64,000 bases of DNA from Pseudomonadales bacterium. Its GTDB lineage: Bacteria; Pseudomonadota; Gammaproteobacteria; Pseudomonadales; Azotimanducaceae. Location: contig JAWKZN010000001.1 of the NCBI GenBank assembly GCA_041395945.1, positions 2,852,001-2,916,000 on the forward strand. The letters are read 5' to 3'. Positions 43,132-52,168 of this stretch are shown in pieces (positions within the stretch are counted from its first letter, which is position 1; each line of letters starts with the position of its first letter). The notes beneath the pieces are model-generated. The model was not told the DNA's origin. It did no database searches and saw nothing but the letters and a program-made list of their open reading frames with translations. The translations under genes and the position numbers were made by a program.

Positions 43132-43548
43132 ATGGATCTGAAGGACAGCAACACTCTGCAGAATCTGAAAGACGCATTCGCCGGTGAATCCCAGGCCAAT
43201 CGCCGCTATCTTTACTTCGCCGCAAAGGCGGACGTGGAAGGAGAAAACGACGTCGCCGCGGTGTTCCGCTCCACCGCAGAAGGTGAGACCGGCCACGCCC
43301 ATGGTCATCTTGAATACATGGAAGCGGTTGGCGACCCGGCCACCGGTCTGCCCATCGGCAGCACGTCCAACAATCTCAAGGCCGCCATCGCCGGTGAGAC
43401 TCACGAATACACCGACATGTATCCCGGGATGGCGAAAACCGCCCGCAAGGAAGGTTTCGAGGAAATCGCCGACTGGTTCGAGACTCTGGCGAAGGCTGAA
43501 CGATCACACGCCAACCGCTTCCAGAAAGCCCTGGACGCGATGGCCTGA
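43132..43548 (+). CDS. Rubrerythrin (erythrin form, no rubredoxin domain)
   Basis: A 138-residue ferritin-like di-iron protein. The ligand set is visible: Glu19, E52-x2-H55 (EGETGHAHGH), Glu89/Glu92 and E123-x2-H126 (AKAERSHANRF). The rubredoxin tail of anaerobic rubrerythrins is absent, as in short aerobic forms. It probably reduces hydrogen peroxide with electrons from an external donor. The ATG at 43132 follows GAAGGA; the frame's first ATG-like start at 43102 lies in the repeat region. It is followed by a terminator hairpin and the Fe-S/DUF3501 genes. Confidence 0.93.
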   Translation: MDLKDSNTLQNLKDAFAGESQANRRYLYFAAKADVEGENDVAAVFRSTAEGETGHAHGHLEYMEAVGDPATGLPIGSTSNNLKAAIAGETHEYTDMYPGMAKTARKEGFEEIADWFETLAKAERSHANRFQKALDAMA

Positions 43549-43606
43549 TCCGGCCCCGGGAGCCGCGCGGCCCGACCGGACCGCGCTGTCTCCCATGAGA
43601 AGACAC

Positions 43607-43629
43607 GGGGCCGGCAATGGCCCCTTTTT
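43607..43629 (+). terminator. Rho-independent terminator or attenuator after rubrerythrin
   Basis: GGGGCC (43607-43612) pairs with GGCCCC (43619-43624) around a 6-nt loop and is followed at once by five T (43625-43629). This is a standard intrinsic terminator. Because the next gene starts 24 bp later in the same direction, partial read-through would set the ratio of rubrerythrin to the downstream genes. Confidence 0.75.
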
Positions 43630-43652
43630 CATCCATCTTCCGGAGTAACCCT

Positions 43653-44981
43653 GTGAAAGAAGGCAATCTGCAGGCGCCCGACCGGCAGCCGCTGGACTGG
43701 AAGAACCCGCAGTTCTACGACAAAGACGATCTCTACGGCGAACTCGAACGGGTCTTCGACATCTGTCACGGCTGTCGCCGCTGTGTGAGCCTGTGCCACT
43801 CCTTTCCGACCCTGTTCGATCTGGTAGATGAGTCCGACACCTTCGAAGTGGATGGTGTGGATAAAAGCGACTACATGAAGGTCGTTGATCAGTGCTATCT
43901 CTGCGACCTGTGCGCAGAGACCAAATGCCCCTATCTACCCCCCCATGAGTGGGCGGTGGATTTCCCGCATCTCATGCTGCGGGCCAAAGCCTACAAGTTC
44001 CGCGAAGGGGACACCCGCTGGCGCGACCGGCTGATCACCAGCACCGATCCGATTTTCGACACCATCAGCACACCGGGCCTGACCGGGCTCGCCAACGCCG
44101 CCGCCGGGTCGAAAACACTCCGCACACTGGGGAACGTCCTCGCCGGGGTGCATCCGCAGGCCCCATTGCCGACCTTCCACAGCCGCACCCTGAGCAGGCG
44201 GGTCGCCGACCAGGTGGGTTCGGAACTGGAAACTGTCGCCTGCACCCGCACCACCGGAAAAGTCGCCATCTATGTCACCTGCTACGGCGATCACAACGAA
44301 CCGCAGATGGTCGAGGATCTGATCAGCGTGCTGAACCACAACGGCATCCCGGTAAAGGTCCTCAAAGACGCAAAGTGCTGTGGCATGCCGAAACTCGAGC
44401 TCGGCGACCTGGGCAGAGTGGAAAAGCTGAAAGATGCAAACCTTCCGCTGTTCCTCAAGGCCATCGACGAAGGGTATGACCTTCTCGCGCCGATCCCTTC
44501 CTGTGTGCTGATGTACAAGCAGGAACTGCCGCTGATGTTTCCGGGGGATGCAGATGTCGAAAGAGTCGAGAGGGCGTTCTTCGACCCCTTTGAGTACCTG
44601 ATGCTGCGCCATAAAGCGGGCCTGGTGAAAACGGATTTCAAACAGCCCCTGGGCAAGGTTGCCTACCACGTGGCCTGTCATCAGCGGGTGCAGAACATCG
44701 GCATGAAGACCCGGGATTTTCTGCAGCTCATCGATGGCACCGAGGTTACCGCGATCGAGCGCTGTTCGGGGCACGATGGCACCTACGCCATCAAGTCTGA
44801 GACACACGAGATCGCAAAAAAAATCGCGCGTCCTGTGGTAAACCGGGTACAGCAGGCGGAAGCGGACAGCTTCGGATCCGACTGCCCGATGGCGGGGCGG
44901 ATGATCGCAGACGGACTCGACGACGGAGATCGACACGCGGAACACCCGATCACCATGGTGCGCCGCGCCTACGGAGTATGA
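43653..44981 (+). CDS. Heterodisulfide-reductase-related Fe-S protein (4Fe-4S plus CCG domains)
   Basis: A 442-residue protein. Two ferredoxin clusters are encoded at residues 38-48 (CHGCRRCVSLC) and 81-92 (CYLCDLCAETKC), followed by two CCG-type domains (YVTCYGDHNEP ... KCCGMPKLE and YHVACHQRVQ ... ERCSGHDGTYAI) as in GlpC and HdrB. It is expected to pass electrons between flavoproteins or quinone and an acceptor; a natural candidate is the adjacent rubrerythrin. The GTG at 43653 follows GGAG. The stop overlaps the DUF3501 start (ATGA). Confidence 0.88.
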   Translation: MKEGNLQAPDRQPLDWKNPQFYDKDDLYGELERVFDICHGCRRCVSLCHSFPTLFDLVDESDTFEVDGVDKSDYMKVVDQCYLCDLCAETKCPYLPPHEWAVDFPHLMLRAKAYKFREGDTRWRDRLITSTDPIFDTISTPGLTGLANAAAGSKTLRTLGNVLAGVHPQAPLPTFHSRTLSRRVADQVGSELETVACTRTTGKVAIYVTCYGDHNEPQMVEDLISVLNHNGIPVKVLKDAKCCGMPKLELGDLGRVEKLKDANLPLFLKAIDEGYDLLAPIPSCVLMYKQELPLMFPGDADVERVERAFFDPFEYLMLRHKAGLVKTDFKQPLGKVAYHVACHQRVQNIGMKTRDFLQLIDGTEVTAIERCSGHDGTYAIKSETHEIAKKIARPVVNRVQQAEADSFGSDCPMAGRMIADGLDDGDRHAEHPITMVRRAYGV

Positions 44982-45565
44982 GCATGCGCAAACTCGACAA
45001 AGCCAGTCTCTGGAGCCTGGAGCAGTACGCTGAGCAACGGCCTGCTTTTCGCGCCGAGGTCATCGAGCACAAGAAACCCCGGCGCGTCCCGGTCGGCGCT
45101 CACGCAACCTTCTACTTCGAGGACTTCCTCACGATGAAGTATCAGGTTCAGGAGATGCTGCGCGTGGAGCGGATATTCGACGCGAAGGAGATTCTTGCCG
45201 AGCTGGAAGCCTACAATCCGCTGATTCCCGATGGCCGCAATCTCAAGGCAACCTTCATGATCGAGTATCCGGACCCGGAAGAACGTCGAGTGGCACTCGG
45301 CAGACTGGGCGGTATCGAAGACACCCTGTGGCTGCAGGCCGAAGGCCAGCCGCGGATCCCCGCCATCGCCAATGAAGACATGGAACGCAGCAGGGAAGAC
45401 AAAGCATCTGCGGTGCACTTCCTGCGCTTCGAACTGGACGATGGCACGATCGCGGCTTTCAAAGCCGGAGGACGGGTGCAGCTTGGCATCGACCACCCGC
45501 AGCTGAAGGAATCGGTAACTCTCACCCCTGACCAGCTCCAGGCCCTGGCTGCAGATCTCGACTGA
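44978..45565 (+). CDS. DUF3501 family protein
   Basis: A 195-residue protein typical of DUF3501: MSMRKLDKASLWSLEQYAEQ, VPVGAHATFYFEDFLTMKYQ, VQEMLRVERIFD and the C-terminal VHFLRFELDDGTIAAFKAG. The family has no known activity, but in many genomes it follows a rubrerythrin gene and a CCG-domain Fe-S gene, as here, suggesting a subunit or maturation factor of the same redox module. It is translationally coupled to the Fe-S gene. Confidence 0.88.
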   Translation: MSMRKLDKASLWSLEQYAEQRPAFRAEVIEHKKPRRVPVGAHATFYFEDFLTMKYQVQEMLRVERIFDAKEILAELEAYNPLIPDGRNLKATFMIEYPDPEERRVALGRLGGIEDTLWLQAEGQPRIPAIANEDMERSREDKASAVHFLRFELDDGTIAAFKAGGRVQLGIDHPQLKESVTLTPDQLQALAADLD

Positions 45566-45702
45566 ACAGCGATTTCCAGCGGACCGCGTTATCCGGAGCC
45601 GCTGGTCCCCTAAGGAGATCCCCGGAGGGAAGTGGGTATTGCAGATCGCTACGCTGAGTGACACCGTCGCCCTGCGGGCGTCGCCATGCGAGCCAGGTTA
45701 CT

Positions 45703-46908
45703 GTGCACTCTGCTCTGCCACCCGAGGCTGTGGACTTCCGCAACCGGGTTCGGGCGTTTCTCGACAATAAACTGGATGATGATCTGCGCCGCGCATCCCG
45801 TCTGACCACCGGCGTCTATACCCACATCGAAGCCGGACAGCGCTGGTACCGGATTCTCGCGGAGCAGGGTTGGTCAGCGCCCACCTGGCCTGTCGAATGG
45901 GGTGGAACCGGCTGGAGCGATCTGGAACGCTATCTGTTCAGCGTGGAGTGTTTCCGCGCCGGTGCGCCCCTGCTGTTCAACATGGGGGTGCGCCACATCG
46001 GCCCCCTCCTGATTGCAGAAGGCAGCCGTGAGCAGCAGCGCCGCTACCTGCCCCGCATCCTCAGCGGTGAGGATGTCTGGTGTCAGGGCTATTCCGAGCC
46101 TGGCGCTGGTTCGGACCTGGCCTCCCTGAAGTTGAAGGCCCGCCGCGACGGCGACGACTACGTGCTCAATGGTTCCAAGATCTGGACCACCGGCGCACAT
46201 TTTGCCACCCACATGTTTGCACTGGTCAGGACATCGGATCGACGCAGCAAACAGGAAGGCATCACCTTCCTGTTGCTGTCGATGAACAGCCCCGGGCTGA
46301 CGGTAGAACCCATCCTCAGCATCAGCGGTGACCACGAGTTCAACCAGGTGTACTTCGACCAGGTACGGGTTCCTGTCGCCAACCGGGTCGGTGCTGAGAA
46401 CGATGGCTGGCAGGTAGCCAAGCTCCTCATGCAGCACGCCCGTTCGAACAACGTCAATACGGGCTGGGTGCACGAAGCCCTGGCACGTCTGCGCAGACTG
46501 GTGGCTCAGGAGACCGACGGCCATGGCAGCGCACTCGCCGCCGAGCCGGGGTTCGCGCGGCGACTCAACGAAGCAGAAATCTTCTTAAGCCGGGTCGAGG
46601 TGCTCGAACTGCGGGTGCTCGCCGCCACACAGACCGGAGCCAGCCCGGGCGCGATCTCTTCGGTGCTGAAAACCCTCGGCTCCGAGGTGAAGCAGCAGAT
46701 CACGGAGCTGGCTGCTGAAGCCGTCGGCTACTACGGCCTGCCGTTCCAACCGCAAGCCCTCGATCCCTTTGCGGGACAGGCGCCCATAGGACCCGCAGCG
46801 GCCATCACCGCAATGCCCACCTATCTCAATGAGCGCGCCGCCACCATCTACTCTGGCGCGAGCGAAATTCAGCGGGACGTGCTGGCAAAACGGGTACTCG
46901 GACTCTAG
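45703..46908 (+). CDS. Acyl-CoA dehydrogenase
   Basis: A 401-residue flavoenzyme with WYRILAEQGWSAPTWPVEWG, QGYSEPGAGSDLASLKLKAR, YVLNGSKIWTTGAHFATHMF and a C-terminal IYSGASEIQRDVLAKRVLGL. The position of the medium-chain catalytic Glu is Ser, so the base must come from another residue, as in several FadE subfamilies. The GTG at 45703 follows CCAGG; a GTG at 45658 adds 15 residues of non-family sequence. It stands alone after the DUF3501 gene. Confidence 0.9.
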   Translation: MHSALPPEAVDFRNRVRAFLDNKLDDDLRRASRLTTGVYTHIEAGQRWYRILAEQGWSAPTWPVEWGGTGWSDLERYLFSVECFRAGAPLLFNMGVRHIGPLLIAEGSREQQRRYLPRILSGEDVWCQGYSEPGAGSDLASLKLKARRDGDDYVLNGSKIWTTGAHFATHMFALVRTSDRRSKQEGITFLLLSMNSPGLTVEPILSISGDHEFNQVYFDQVRVPVANRVGAENDGWQVAKLLMQHARSNNVNTGWVHEALARLRRLVAQETDGHGSALAAEPGFARRLNEAEIFLSRVEVLELRVLAATQTGASPGAISSVLKTLGSEVKQQITELAAEAVGYYGLPFQPQALDPFAGQAPIGPAAAITAMPTYLNERAATIYSGASEIQRDVLAKRVLGL

Positions 46909-46973
46909 AGACCCCTTAACAGGCCTGCCGGTCCACCTGCTACCATGCCCGCTCGCCCCGGGCCGGTCTCATC

Positions 46974-48068
46974 ATGTTCAAAAAAGTTCTGCTTGTCGTC
47001 GCCGTACTCACTCTGATCACCCTCACCATGGGTTATCTCTTCCGTGCCGAACTCTCCATGGCGCTGATCGCCACACAGATCAAACCCCAGACGGATTTTG
47101 ATCCGGCACTGGCACCCGCTGCCCCGGACTACAGCACGGCAGACGCCTGGGCGGCGCTGCCGGACAGGCGCGATCCTTCGGACGATCACCCCATCGAATT
47201 TACCCTGGCGGAAGACACCCGGGGTGTGGCTGTGTTTTTCGTCCACCCAACCAGCTACATGAGCAAAGCGAACTGGAATCAGCCCCTGGACGACACGGAC
47301 GCCAACTGGGTGGTGGACAACCGGGTGCTGCGTCATCAGGCCTCGGTGTTCAATGGATGCTGCGACGTTTATGCCCCGCGTTACCGGCAGGCCACTTTCT
47401 TCTCGTTCATGGACAATGGTGTTAACGGCACCGCCGCACTCGACCTTGCCTACAGCGACGTCTCACGCGCCTTCGATGCCTTCCTGGAACGCACAGACGG
47501 GCCATTCATTCTGGCCGGTCACTCCCAGGGAACTGCTCATGCCGCCCGGCTGCTGCGGGAACGAATCTCGGGCACCGCGCTGCAGTCTGAACTGATCGCC
47601 GCCTACCTGATCGGATTCTCCATCGCCAGGGATCAGCTCGGCGAAGTGCCTGTATGCACCAGTGCAACCCAGACCGGCTGCGTGATCGGCTGGAATGCGG
47701 TAGAGGGAGACGCCCGGGGCGTGTTCGGCGATGTCCCCAATCTGGTGTGCACAAACCCCCTGAGCTGGGTGGCGGATGGGGGTTATGCCGGTCACTCGCT
47801 CAATGCCGGCGGAGTCGGCTATCCCTCCTACGGCCGTCCGGCTGAGGGCGAGGATCCGACCCTGATGTCGCTGGAGCCGGAGGCTGCGGATGCCATATGC
47901 GACGAGGGCGTGTTACAGGTGCGGCAGCTTCGCTCCGAGTCCTTCCCGTCGAGAATGCCAGGTGACAGCATGCACGTGTATGACTACAGCCTCTTCTACG
48001 CAAACCTCCGCAGCAATGCTACAGATCGGGTAAATGCGTTTCTGTCCACGTCTTCAGAAGACGCCTGA
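46974..48068 (+). CDS. DUF3089 alpha/beta hydrolase-like membrane-anchored protein
   Basis: A 364-residue protein beginning with a hydrophobic helix (VLLVVAVLTLITLTMGYLF), which may be a signal anchor. The nucleophile elbow GHSQGT (Ser near residue 183) follows the usual DUF3089 segments VAVFFVHPTSYMSKANWN and NVLRHQASVFNGCCDVYAPR-like strand. A lid-like insertion and a C-terminal HVYDYSLFYANLR with a likely catalytic His complete the fold. It is a probable secreted or membrane-bound serine hydrolase with unknown substrate; convergent with OxyR. Confidence 0.85.
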   Translation: MFKKVLLVVAVLTLITLTMGYLFRAELSMALIATQIKPQTDFDPALAPAAPDYSTADAWAALPDRRDPSDDHPIEFTLAEDTRGVAVFFVHPTSYMSKANWNQPLDDTDANWVVDNRVLRHQASVFNGCCDVYAPRYRQATFFSFMDNGVNGTAALDLAYSDVSRAFDAFLERTDGPFILAGHSQGTAHAARLLRERISGTALQSELIAAYLIGFSIARDQLGEVPVCTSATQTGCVIGWNAVEGDARGVFGDVPNLVCTNPLSWVADGGYAGHSLNAGGVGYPSYGRPAEGEDPTLMSLEPEAADAICDEGVLQVRQLRSESFPSRMPGDSMHVYDYSLFYANLRSNATDRVNAFLSTSSEDA

Positions 48069-48085
48069 CCCGTTCGCAACCGCAA

Positions 48086-48967
48086 TCACTGCATGGTCCG
48101 CTCAAGCAGCTCCCCGAGCATTTCGATCAGTGCCTCCCGGGTGGAAGATTTACGCCAGCACAGACCCACATCCCTGTACGGGGGTTGACCTCTGAAAGGC
48201 AGATAACGCACGTTGCCTCCCGTCCTGGCCGGTACCGCGAGTTTCGGCATCAGCGTGATGCCAATGTCCGCCGCCACCATCTGGCGCAGGGTTTCCAGGC
48301 TGGTGGCACGGAAGTTCGTGTTCTCAACCGCATTGTGAGATTTGCAGATTTCCAGCGCCTGATCCCGCAGGCAGTGCCCGTCTTCCAGCAGCAGCACCTG
48401 CTCATGGTCGAGATCGTCCAGTGTCGCCGACTTGCGGTTCGCCTTCGGATGATCCCTGGAAACCGCCATCAGAAAAGGCTCGCGATACAGACGCCGCTCC
48501 ACGATCTGATCGTCGCCCACCGGCAGCGCAAGCACGACCGCATCGAGATCACCATCTTTGAGCTGCCGGGTGATCACTGCAGTCTGGCCTTCGGTCAGCT
48601 GGATCTTGAGCTTGGGCAGGGCCTTACGGATCGGCATCAGGATCCGCGGCAGCAGATAGGGTGCCACCGTCGGAATAATGCCGAGTCGGAAGTCACCACC
48701 GAGCGGGTCCACGTGTTCTTCGGCCATGTGCACAAGCTGGTTCACCTCCCGCAGAACCCGGCGCGCCTGCTGGACGATGCCTTCGCCCACCGGGGTGAGC
48801 ATAACCCCCCGGTTATTACGTTCGATTAAAGTGACATTGAGTTCTTCTTCCAGCTTCTTGAGCTGGGTGGAGAGGGTGGGCTGACTGACGAAACAGGCGT
48901 CCGCCGCCCGGCCGAAATGCCGGTGTTCGGCCACCGCCACCAGATATTTCAGATCCCGCAGGTTCAT
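48086..48967 (-). CDS. oxyR: LysR-family peroxide sensor OxyR
   Basis: A 293-residue protein very close to OxyR: MNLRDLKYLVAVAEHRHFGR and AADACFVSQPTLSTQLKKLE form the helix-turn-helix, LEDGHCLRDQALEIC carries the redox cysteines at residues 199 and 208, the same numbers as in E. coli, and FRATSLETLRQMVAADIGIT follows. Peroxide would form the disulfide and switch on catalase and peroxidase genes. The ATG at 48967 is used; an extended frame to 49012 adds 15 residues. The rubrerythrin module lies 5 kb away on the other strand. Confidence 0.93.
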   Translation of the reverse strand: MNLRDLKYLVAVAEHRHFGRAADACFVSQPTLSTQLKKLEEELNVTLIERNNRGVMLTPVGEGIVQQARRVLREVNQLVHMAEEHVDPLGGDFRLGIIPTVAPYLLPRILMPIRKALPKLKIQLTEGQTAVITRQLKDGDLDAVVLALPVGDDQIVERRLYREPFLMAVSRDHPKANRKSATLDDLDHEQVLLLEDGHCLRDQALEICKSHNAVENTNFRATSLETLRQMVAADIGITLMPKLAVPARTGGNVRYLPFRGQPPYRDVGLCWRKSSTREALIEMLGELLERTMQ

Positions 48968-49074
48968 CGTCGTCTCACTCCTGGTACAGCTGCCCGCGCA
49001 GCCACTGTTCACCTACCACGCGCTCATTGGAGCGGCTATGGTACTTGGACCGGCTCCTTAAGAGGGTGAATGCC

Positions 49075-50364
49075 ATGATCACACGGCGCAGAATGCTGAT
49101 TGCCACCGCTGCCGCTGCAGGAACCAGCGCTGCCACTACAATTCTCGCCGCCGCCCCGGACAGCCGTACCGGAACCGCAGCAGAGGGCAACATGCAGAAC
49201 ATGCCATCCAGTCAGCCGGCTTCCCTGTTCCAACTCGAAGCGGACATCCGTGCCTGGGATGCCATTGAAGATCACCGCACCGGCAGCCCGGGTGATCTCA
49301 GAACCGCACGCTGGCTTGCCTCGGAAATCGAAAAAGCCGGGGCAACACCTGAAACCGTCGAGTTTCCATTGACCCGGCGCATACCTCTGCGCGCGTCGGT
49401 GAGCGACGGAGCGAATCGTGTCGGCGGACTGCCGCTGTTCGACAGTGCCGTCACCTCGATTCAATTGACTGCCACTGCCGGTGCACTCGGCAGTGACGCT
49501 CAGATCGCGGTCACCCGGTTCGGACCCGTCGATCGGGATCCCCGCACCATAGCCCTGCATGAGGCGCGAAAGAAGGATTCCCACCAGGCCATCATCGCCA
49601 TCGCAGCGGGCGATCAGATCGCGCCGGGACTGGCGGTGGTGAACGCGGAAAACTTCCGCACCCCGTTCGGCCCCGCAGTGATTCAGGTGCCGACCGAGTC
49701 CGGCGCCTGGATTCAGCAAGCCGTGGCAGCAGGGCGCGCCCTGACCGTCGATATCGAGACGCAGCTGGAGAACACAACCGCCAGCAACGTTCAGACCCGT
49801 ATAACGGGCCGCCGACCCGAGCTGCCAGCCCTGATCATCATGACACCGCGCAGCGCCTGGTGGACGTGTACGGCGGAGCGCGCGGGGGGCATCGCTCTGT
49901 GGCTCAACGCCATCCGCTACTTCGCGCATCACCCGCCCGATCGCACTGTGATCTTCACCGCCAACAGCGGCCACGAACTCAGCCATCTGGGACTGGATCA
50001 CTATCTGGAATCCGCGCACAGGCTGATCGCCGCCGCACACGTCTGGGTACACCTGGGCGCCAATTTCGCTGCGGTGGCTGCACCGATCCGCTTTCAGGCT
50101 TCGAGCAGCGAGTTGCTGGCCGAAGGGCTTGATGCGCTCAGAACTGAGGGTATCACCGACATCGAAACCACCCCGGCGGGCACCCGACCATTCGGCGAGG
50201 CACGCAACATCCATGATGGCGGAGGCCGCTACATTTCGCTGCTCGGCAGCAACCGCTGGTTTCATCATCCGGCGGATCGGTGGCCGGATGCGGTTGACAT
50301 GGACAAAGCCGCACGGCTCAACAAGGCCATGCAGACACTAGTGATCGCTCTCAGCCGTGGTTGA
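49075..50364 (+). CDS. M28-like peptidase fold protein, metal ligands degenerate, Tat-type signal
   Basis: A 429-residue protein with a twin-arginine-like leader (MITRRRMLIATAAAAG) ending near residue 27. The C-terminal half resembles M28 aminopeptidases (IALWLNAIRYFAHHPPDRTV, IFTANSGHELSHLGLDHYL), but the metal ligands are altered: the HxD strand reads IIMTPRSAWW, the bridging Asp is lost in CTAERAGG, and the EE pair is HE. It may be a non-catalytic or differently active member. The N-terminal half contains a PA-like domain. The 3' end overlaps the RluA gene by 8 bp. Confidence 0.75.
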   Translation: MITRRRMLIATAAAAGTSAATTILAAAPDSRTGTAAEGNMQNMPSSQPASLFQLEADIRAWDAIEDHRTGSPGDLRTARWLASEIEKAGATPETVEFPLTRRIPLRASVSDGANRVGGLPLFDSAVTSIQLTATAGALGSDAQIAVTRFGPVDRDPRTIALHEARKKDSHQAIIAIAAGDQIAPGLAVVNAENFRTPFGPAVIQVPTESGAWIQQAVAAGRALTVDIETQLENTTASNVQTRITGRRPELPALIIMTPRSAWWTCTAERAGGIALWLNAIRYFAHHPPDRTVIFTANSGHELSHLGLDHYLESAHRLIAAAHVWVHLGANFAAVAAPIRFQASSSELLAEGLDALRTEGITDIETTPAGTRPFGEARNIHDGGGRYISLLGSNRWFHHPADRWPDAVDMDKAARLNKAMQTLVIALSRG

Positions 50365-51028
50365 GATTCTCTATCAGGATGATGAACTGGCGGTTCTCAA
50401 CAAGCCTGCGGACGTTTCCCTGCTCGCTGACCGCAGCGGCGCCGACAATCTCTGGGACCATCTGCCTGATCTGCTCGGCCGTAAACCCTATGCGGTGCAC
50501 CGCCTGGACAAACCGACGAGCGGTGTGCTCCTCATCGCCCTGGATCGTCAGACCCAGCAGACACTGACCCGGGCCTTCACCGCTCGTCAGATCCGCAAGT
50601 TCTATCTGGCCTGGGTCACCGGACAACCACCGGATGCCGGCGTCATCGACCTGCCCCTGCGCAAAGGCCGTAAGAGTCGCTACCGGGTGGCCGGGCCCCG
50701 CGAGCAGATCACCCTGGCGGGCGGAAGCTGGGTGCTGGCTTCAGGTACCACGATGGACCCGGAAGGGCATCCCAGCACCAGCCGGATGCGGGTACTGCAG
50801 CGGAAATCCGGGCGCAGTCTGGTGCTGCTGCAGCCGCTGACGGGCCGCACCCACCAGCTGCGGGTCCATCTTGCCTGGATCGGCTATCCGATCCTGGGGG
50901 ACCAACTCTACGGCGCACCACTCGCGCCTGCCCAGCAGGCAGACCGGCTGCAGCTGCACAGTCACCGGATCGTGCTGCCCGACGGCCGCAGTTTCGTGGC
51001 CAGGCAGACGACGGACTGGTTGCCCTGA
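50357..51028 (+). CDS. RluA-family pseudouridine synthase
   Basis: A 223-residue synthase with the catalytic motif HRLDKPTSGVLL (Asp51), the LNKPADV strand, FYLAWVTGQPPDAGVIDLPL and LLQPLTGRTHQLRVHLAWIG followed by YPILGDQLYG. No N-terminal S4 domain is present, so it is a short RluA-type enzyme like RluA or TruC, acting on rRNA or tRNA. The GTG start at 50357 overlaps the previous gene by 8 bp. Confidence 0.9.
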   Translation: MVEILYQDDELAVLNKPADVSLLADRSGADNLWDHLPDLLGRKPYAVHRLDKPTSGVLLIALDRQTQQTLTRAFTARQIRKFYLAWVTGQPPDAGVIDLPLRKGRKSRYRVAGPREQITLAGGSWVLASGTTMDPEGHPSTSRMRVLQRKSGRSLVLLQPLTGRTHQLRVHLAWIGYPILGDQLYGAPLAPAQQADRLQLHSHRIVLPDGRSFVARQTTDWLP

Positions 51029-51107
51029 AACATCCCAGAGGTGCACCGCGGAATCACAGAATCCGGGTGGTGTTCGAAGCGACACCAACGCATTCACTCA
51101 CCCGGTT

Positions 51108-51524
51108 TCAGGGTATTCGCCGGGCCAGTCCGCGGCCGAGTGCGTAACCCGCCGCGGCTGCACCCGGATGCCGGGTCAGCGCGAAAGCCAGTGCCCCCAG
51201 TCCGATTCCGGCGATCCAGGATTTCAGCTGGGGACTCTCCGCGCGACCCCGGGTTGCCCGGGAAATGGTATGTTCGCAGTTGTTGGTCAGCAGATGATAG
51301 TTCCGACTCCGGTCAGGCAGAACGGTGGCCGTACTCCGGCTGGACGCCACCCCCCGCTGCTCGATCCAGACCCGCTGGCCGGCGCCGAATTCGCTCATGT
51401 GGCTGATGTGTTCACCCCGTCCCGGGGCGTTGTGGAGCACCCGGCCGTCGCCGAGCACAAGCCCCTTGTGGCGAACCAGCCCTTTGCGCCGGTACACCAC
51501 ATCGCCTGCTCGAAAAACCGTCAT
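51108..51524 (-). CDS. LRAT-domain (NlpC/P60-related) thiol acyltransferase-like protein
   Basis: A 138-residue protein with the LRAT catalytic set: His19 in VRHKGLVLGDGRVLHNAPG, and Cys83 in LLTNNCEHTISRATRG (NCEH motif). Bacterial LRAT proteins are thought to be acyltransferases or thiol hydrolases. A hydrophobic C-terminal helix (GALAFALTRHPGAAAAGYAL) suggests membrane association. The ATG at 51524 follows GGAG; a longer frame to 51581 adds 19 residues. A 10-bp hairpin lies upstream at 51617-51647. Confidence 0.82.
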   Translation of the reverse strand: MTVFRAGDVVYRRKGLVRHKGLVLGDGRVLHNAPGRGEHISHMSEFGAGQRVWIEQRGVASSRSTATVLPDRSRNYHLLTNNCEHTISRATRGRAESPQLKSWIAGIGLGALAFALTRHPGAAAAGYALGRGLARRIP

Positions 51525-51616
51525 GTGCTGCTCCGCCTTCGCCTCGATGCCATAACCATCCAGTCCGACTGTTTCCTCCACCCAGCCATGCAGGAATCAC
51601 GCCACCCATCAGACAG

Positions 51617-51647
51617 CCACAGCCCCCGGAGAATCAGGGCTGTGGCC
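51617..51647. repeat. 10-bp perfect inverted repeat
   Basis: GCCACAGCCC (51617-51626) and GGGCTGTGGC (51638-51647) form a perfect stem with an 11-nt loop upstream of the LRAT gene and downstream of the cytochrome gene. No T-tract follows. It may be an operator or an RNA stem. Confidence 0.45.
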
Positions 51648-51717
51648 TGCATGGCGCGAGGGAGCCTGGCTGCCGAAGCCAGAATCTGGTCAATCCGGCA
51701 GATATCGCACTTCTTAA

Positions 51718-51736
51718 GGCGCGCGTCAGGCGCGCC
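51718..51736 (-). terminator. GC-only hairpin after cytochrome c gene
   Basis: GGCGCGC (51718-51724) and GCGCGCC (51730-51736) pair around a 5-nt loop just past the cytochrome stop codon at 51744. On the minus strand the stem is followed by TTAAG, only a weak T-tract. A terminator role is plausible. Confidence 0.45.
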
Positions 51737-51743
51737 CGTCCTG

Positions 51744-52127
51744 TTACCTGGATCGGCTGACCATGTACTCTATGGCGGCCGCCATCTCTTCGTCCGAGCA
51801 GCTGGTGCACAGGCCCATCGGCGGCATACCGGGCGGAACTCCGCTTTTCGAGGCAGACAGCAGCAGCTCCGGCCCTTTCGCGATCCGCGGTGCCCAGGCT
51901 TCCACATCCCCCGTCTTCGGCGCGCCGGCGACCCCGGCTGCATGACAGGAGAAGCAGTAGCGGTTGTAGGTGTCCTCACCGGCAGTGCTCTGCGCACCAC
52001 CGCCATCGGCACCCGGTTCTCCGCAACCCAGCAACCCTGCAGTGACAGTCAGCAGGAGAGGTCGAAGGCTGCGCTTCGCGTTACGAAAACGGCCATAAGA
52101 AGTCGCGAGCAGCTTGAATCTGATCAT
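51744..52127 (-). CDS. c5-type cytochrome c lipoprotein
   Basis: A 127-residue protein with a lipoprotein signal (LLLTVTAGLLGC, Cys35), heme-binding CFSCH (Cys58, Cys61, His62), an axial Met in GMPPMG, and an extra cysteine pair CTSC (107-110), which is typical of cytochrome c5. It would carry single electrons in the periplasm, attached to a membrane. A short Gly-rich linker follows the lipid site. The gene lies downstream of the PLP aminotransferase on the minus strand with 41 bp between them. Confidence 0.9.
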   Translation of the reverse strand: MIRFKLLATSYGRFRNAKRSLRPLLLTVTAGLLGCGEPGADGGGAQSTAGEDTYNRYCFSCHAAGVAGAPKTGDVEAWAPRIAKGPELLLSASKSGVPPGMPPMGLCTSCSDEEMAAAIEYMVSRSR

Positions 52128-52168
52128 GTTGTCATCCGTGAGAAGTCAAAGTTCGCGCAGCGCCTGGC

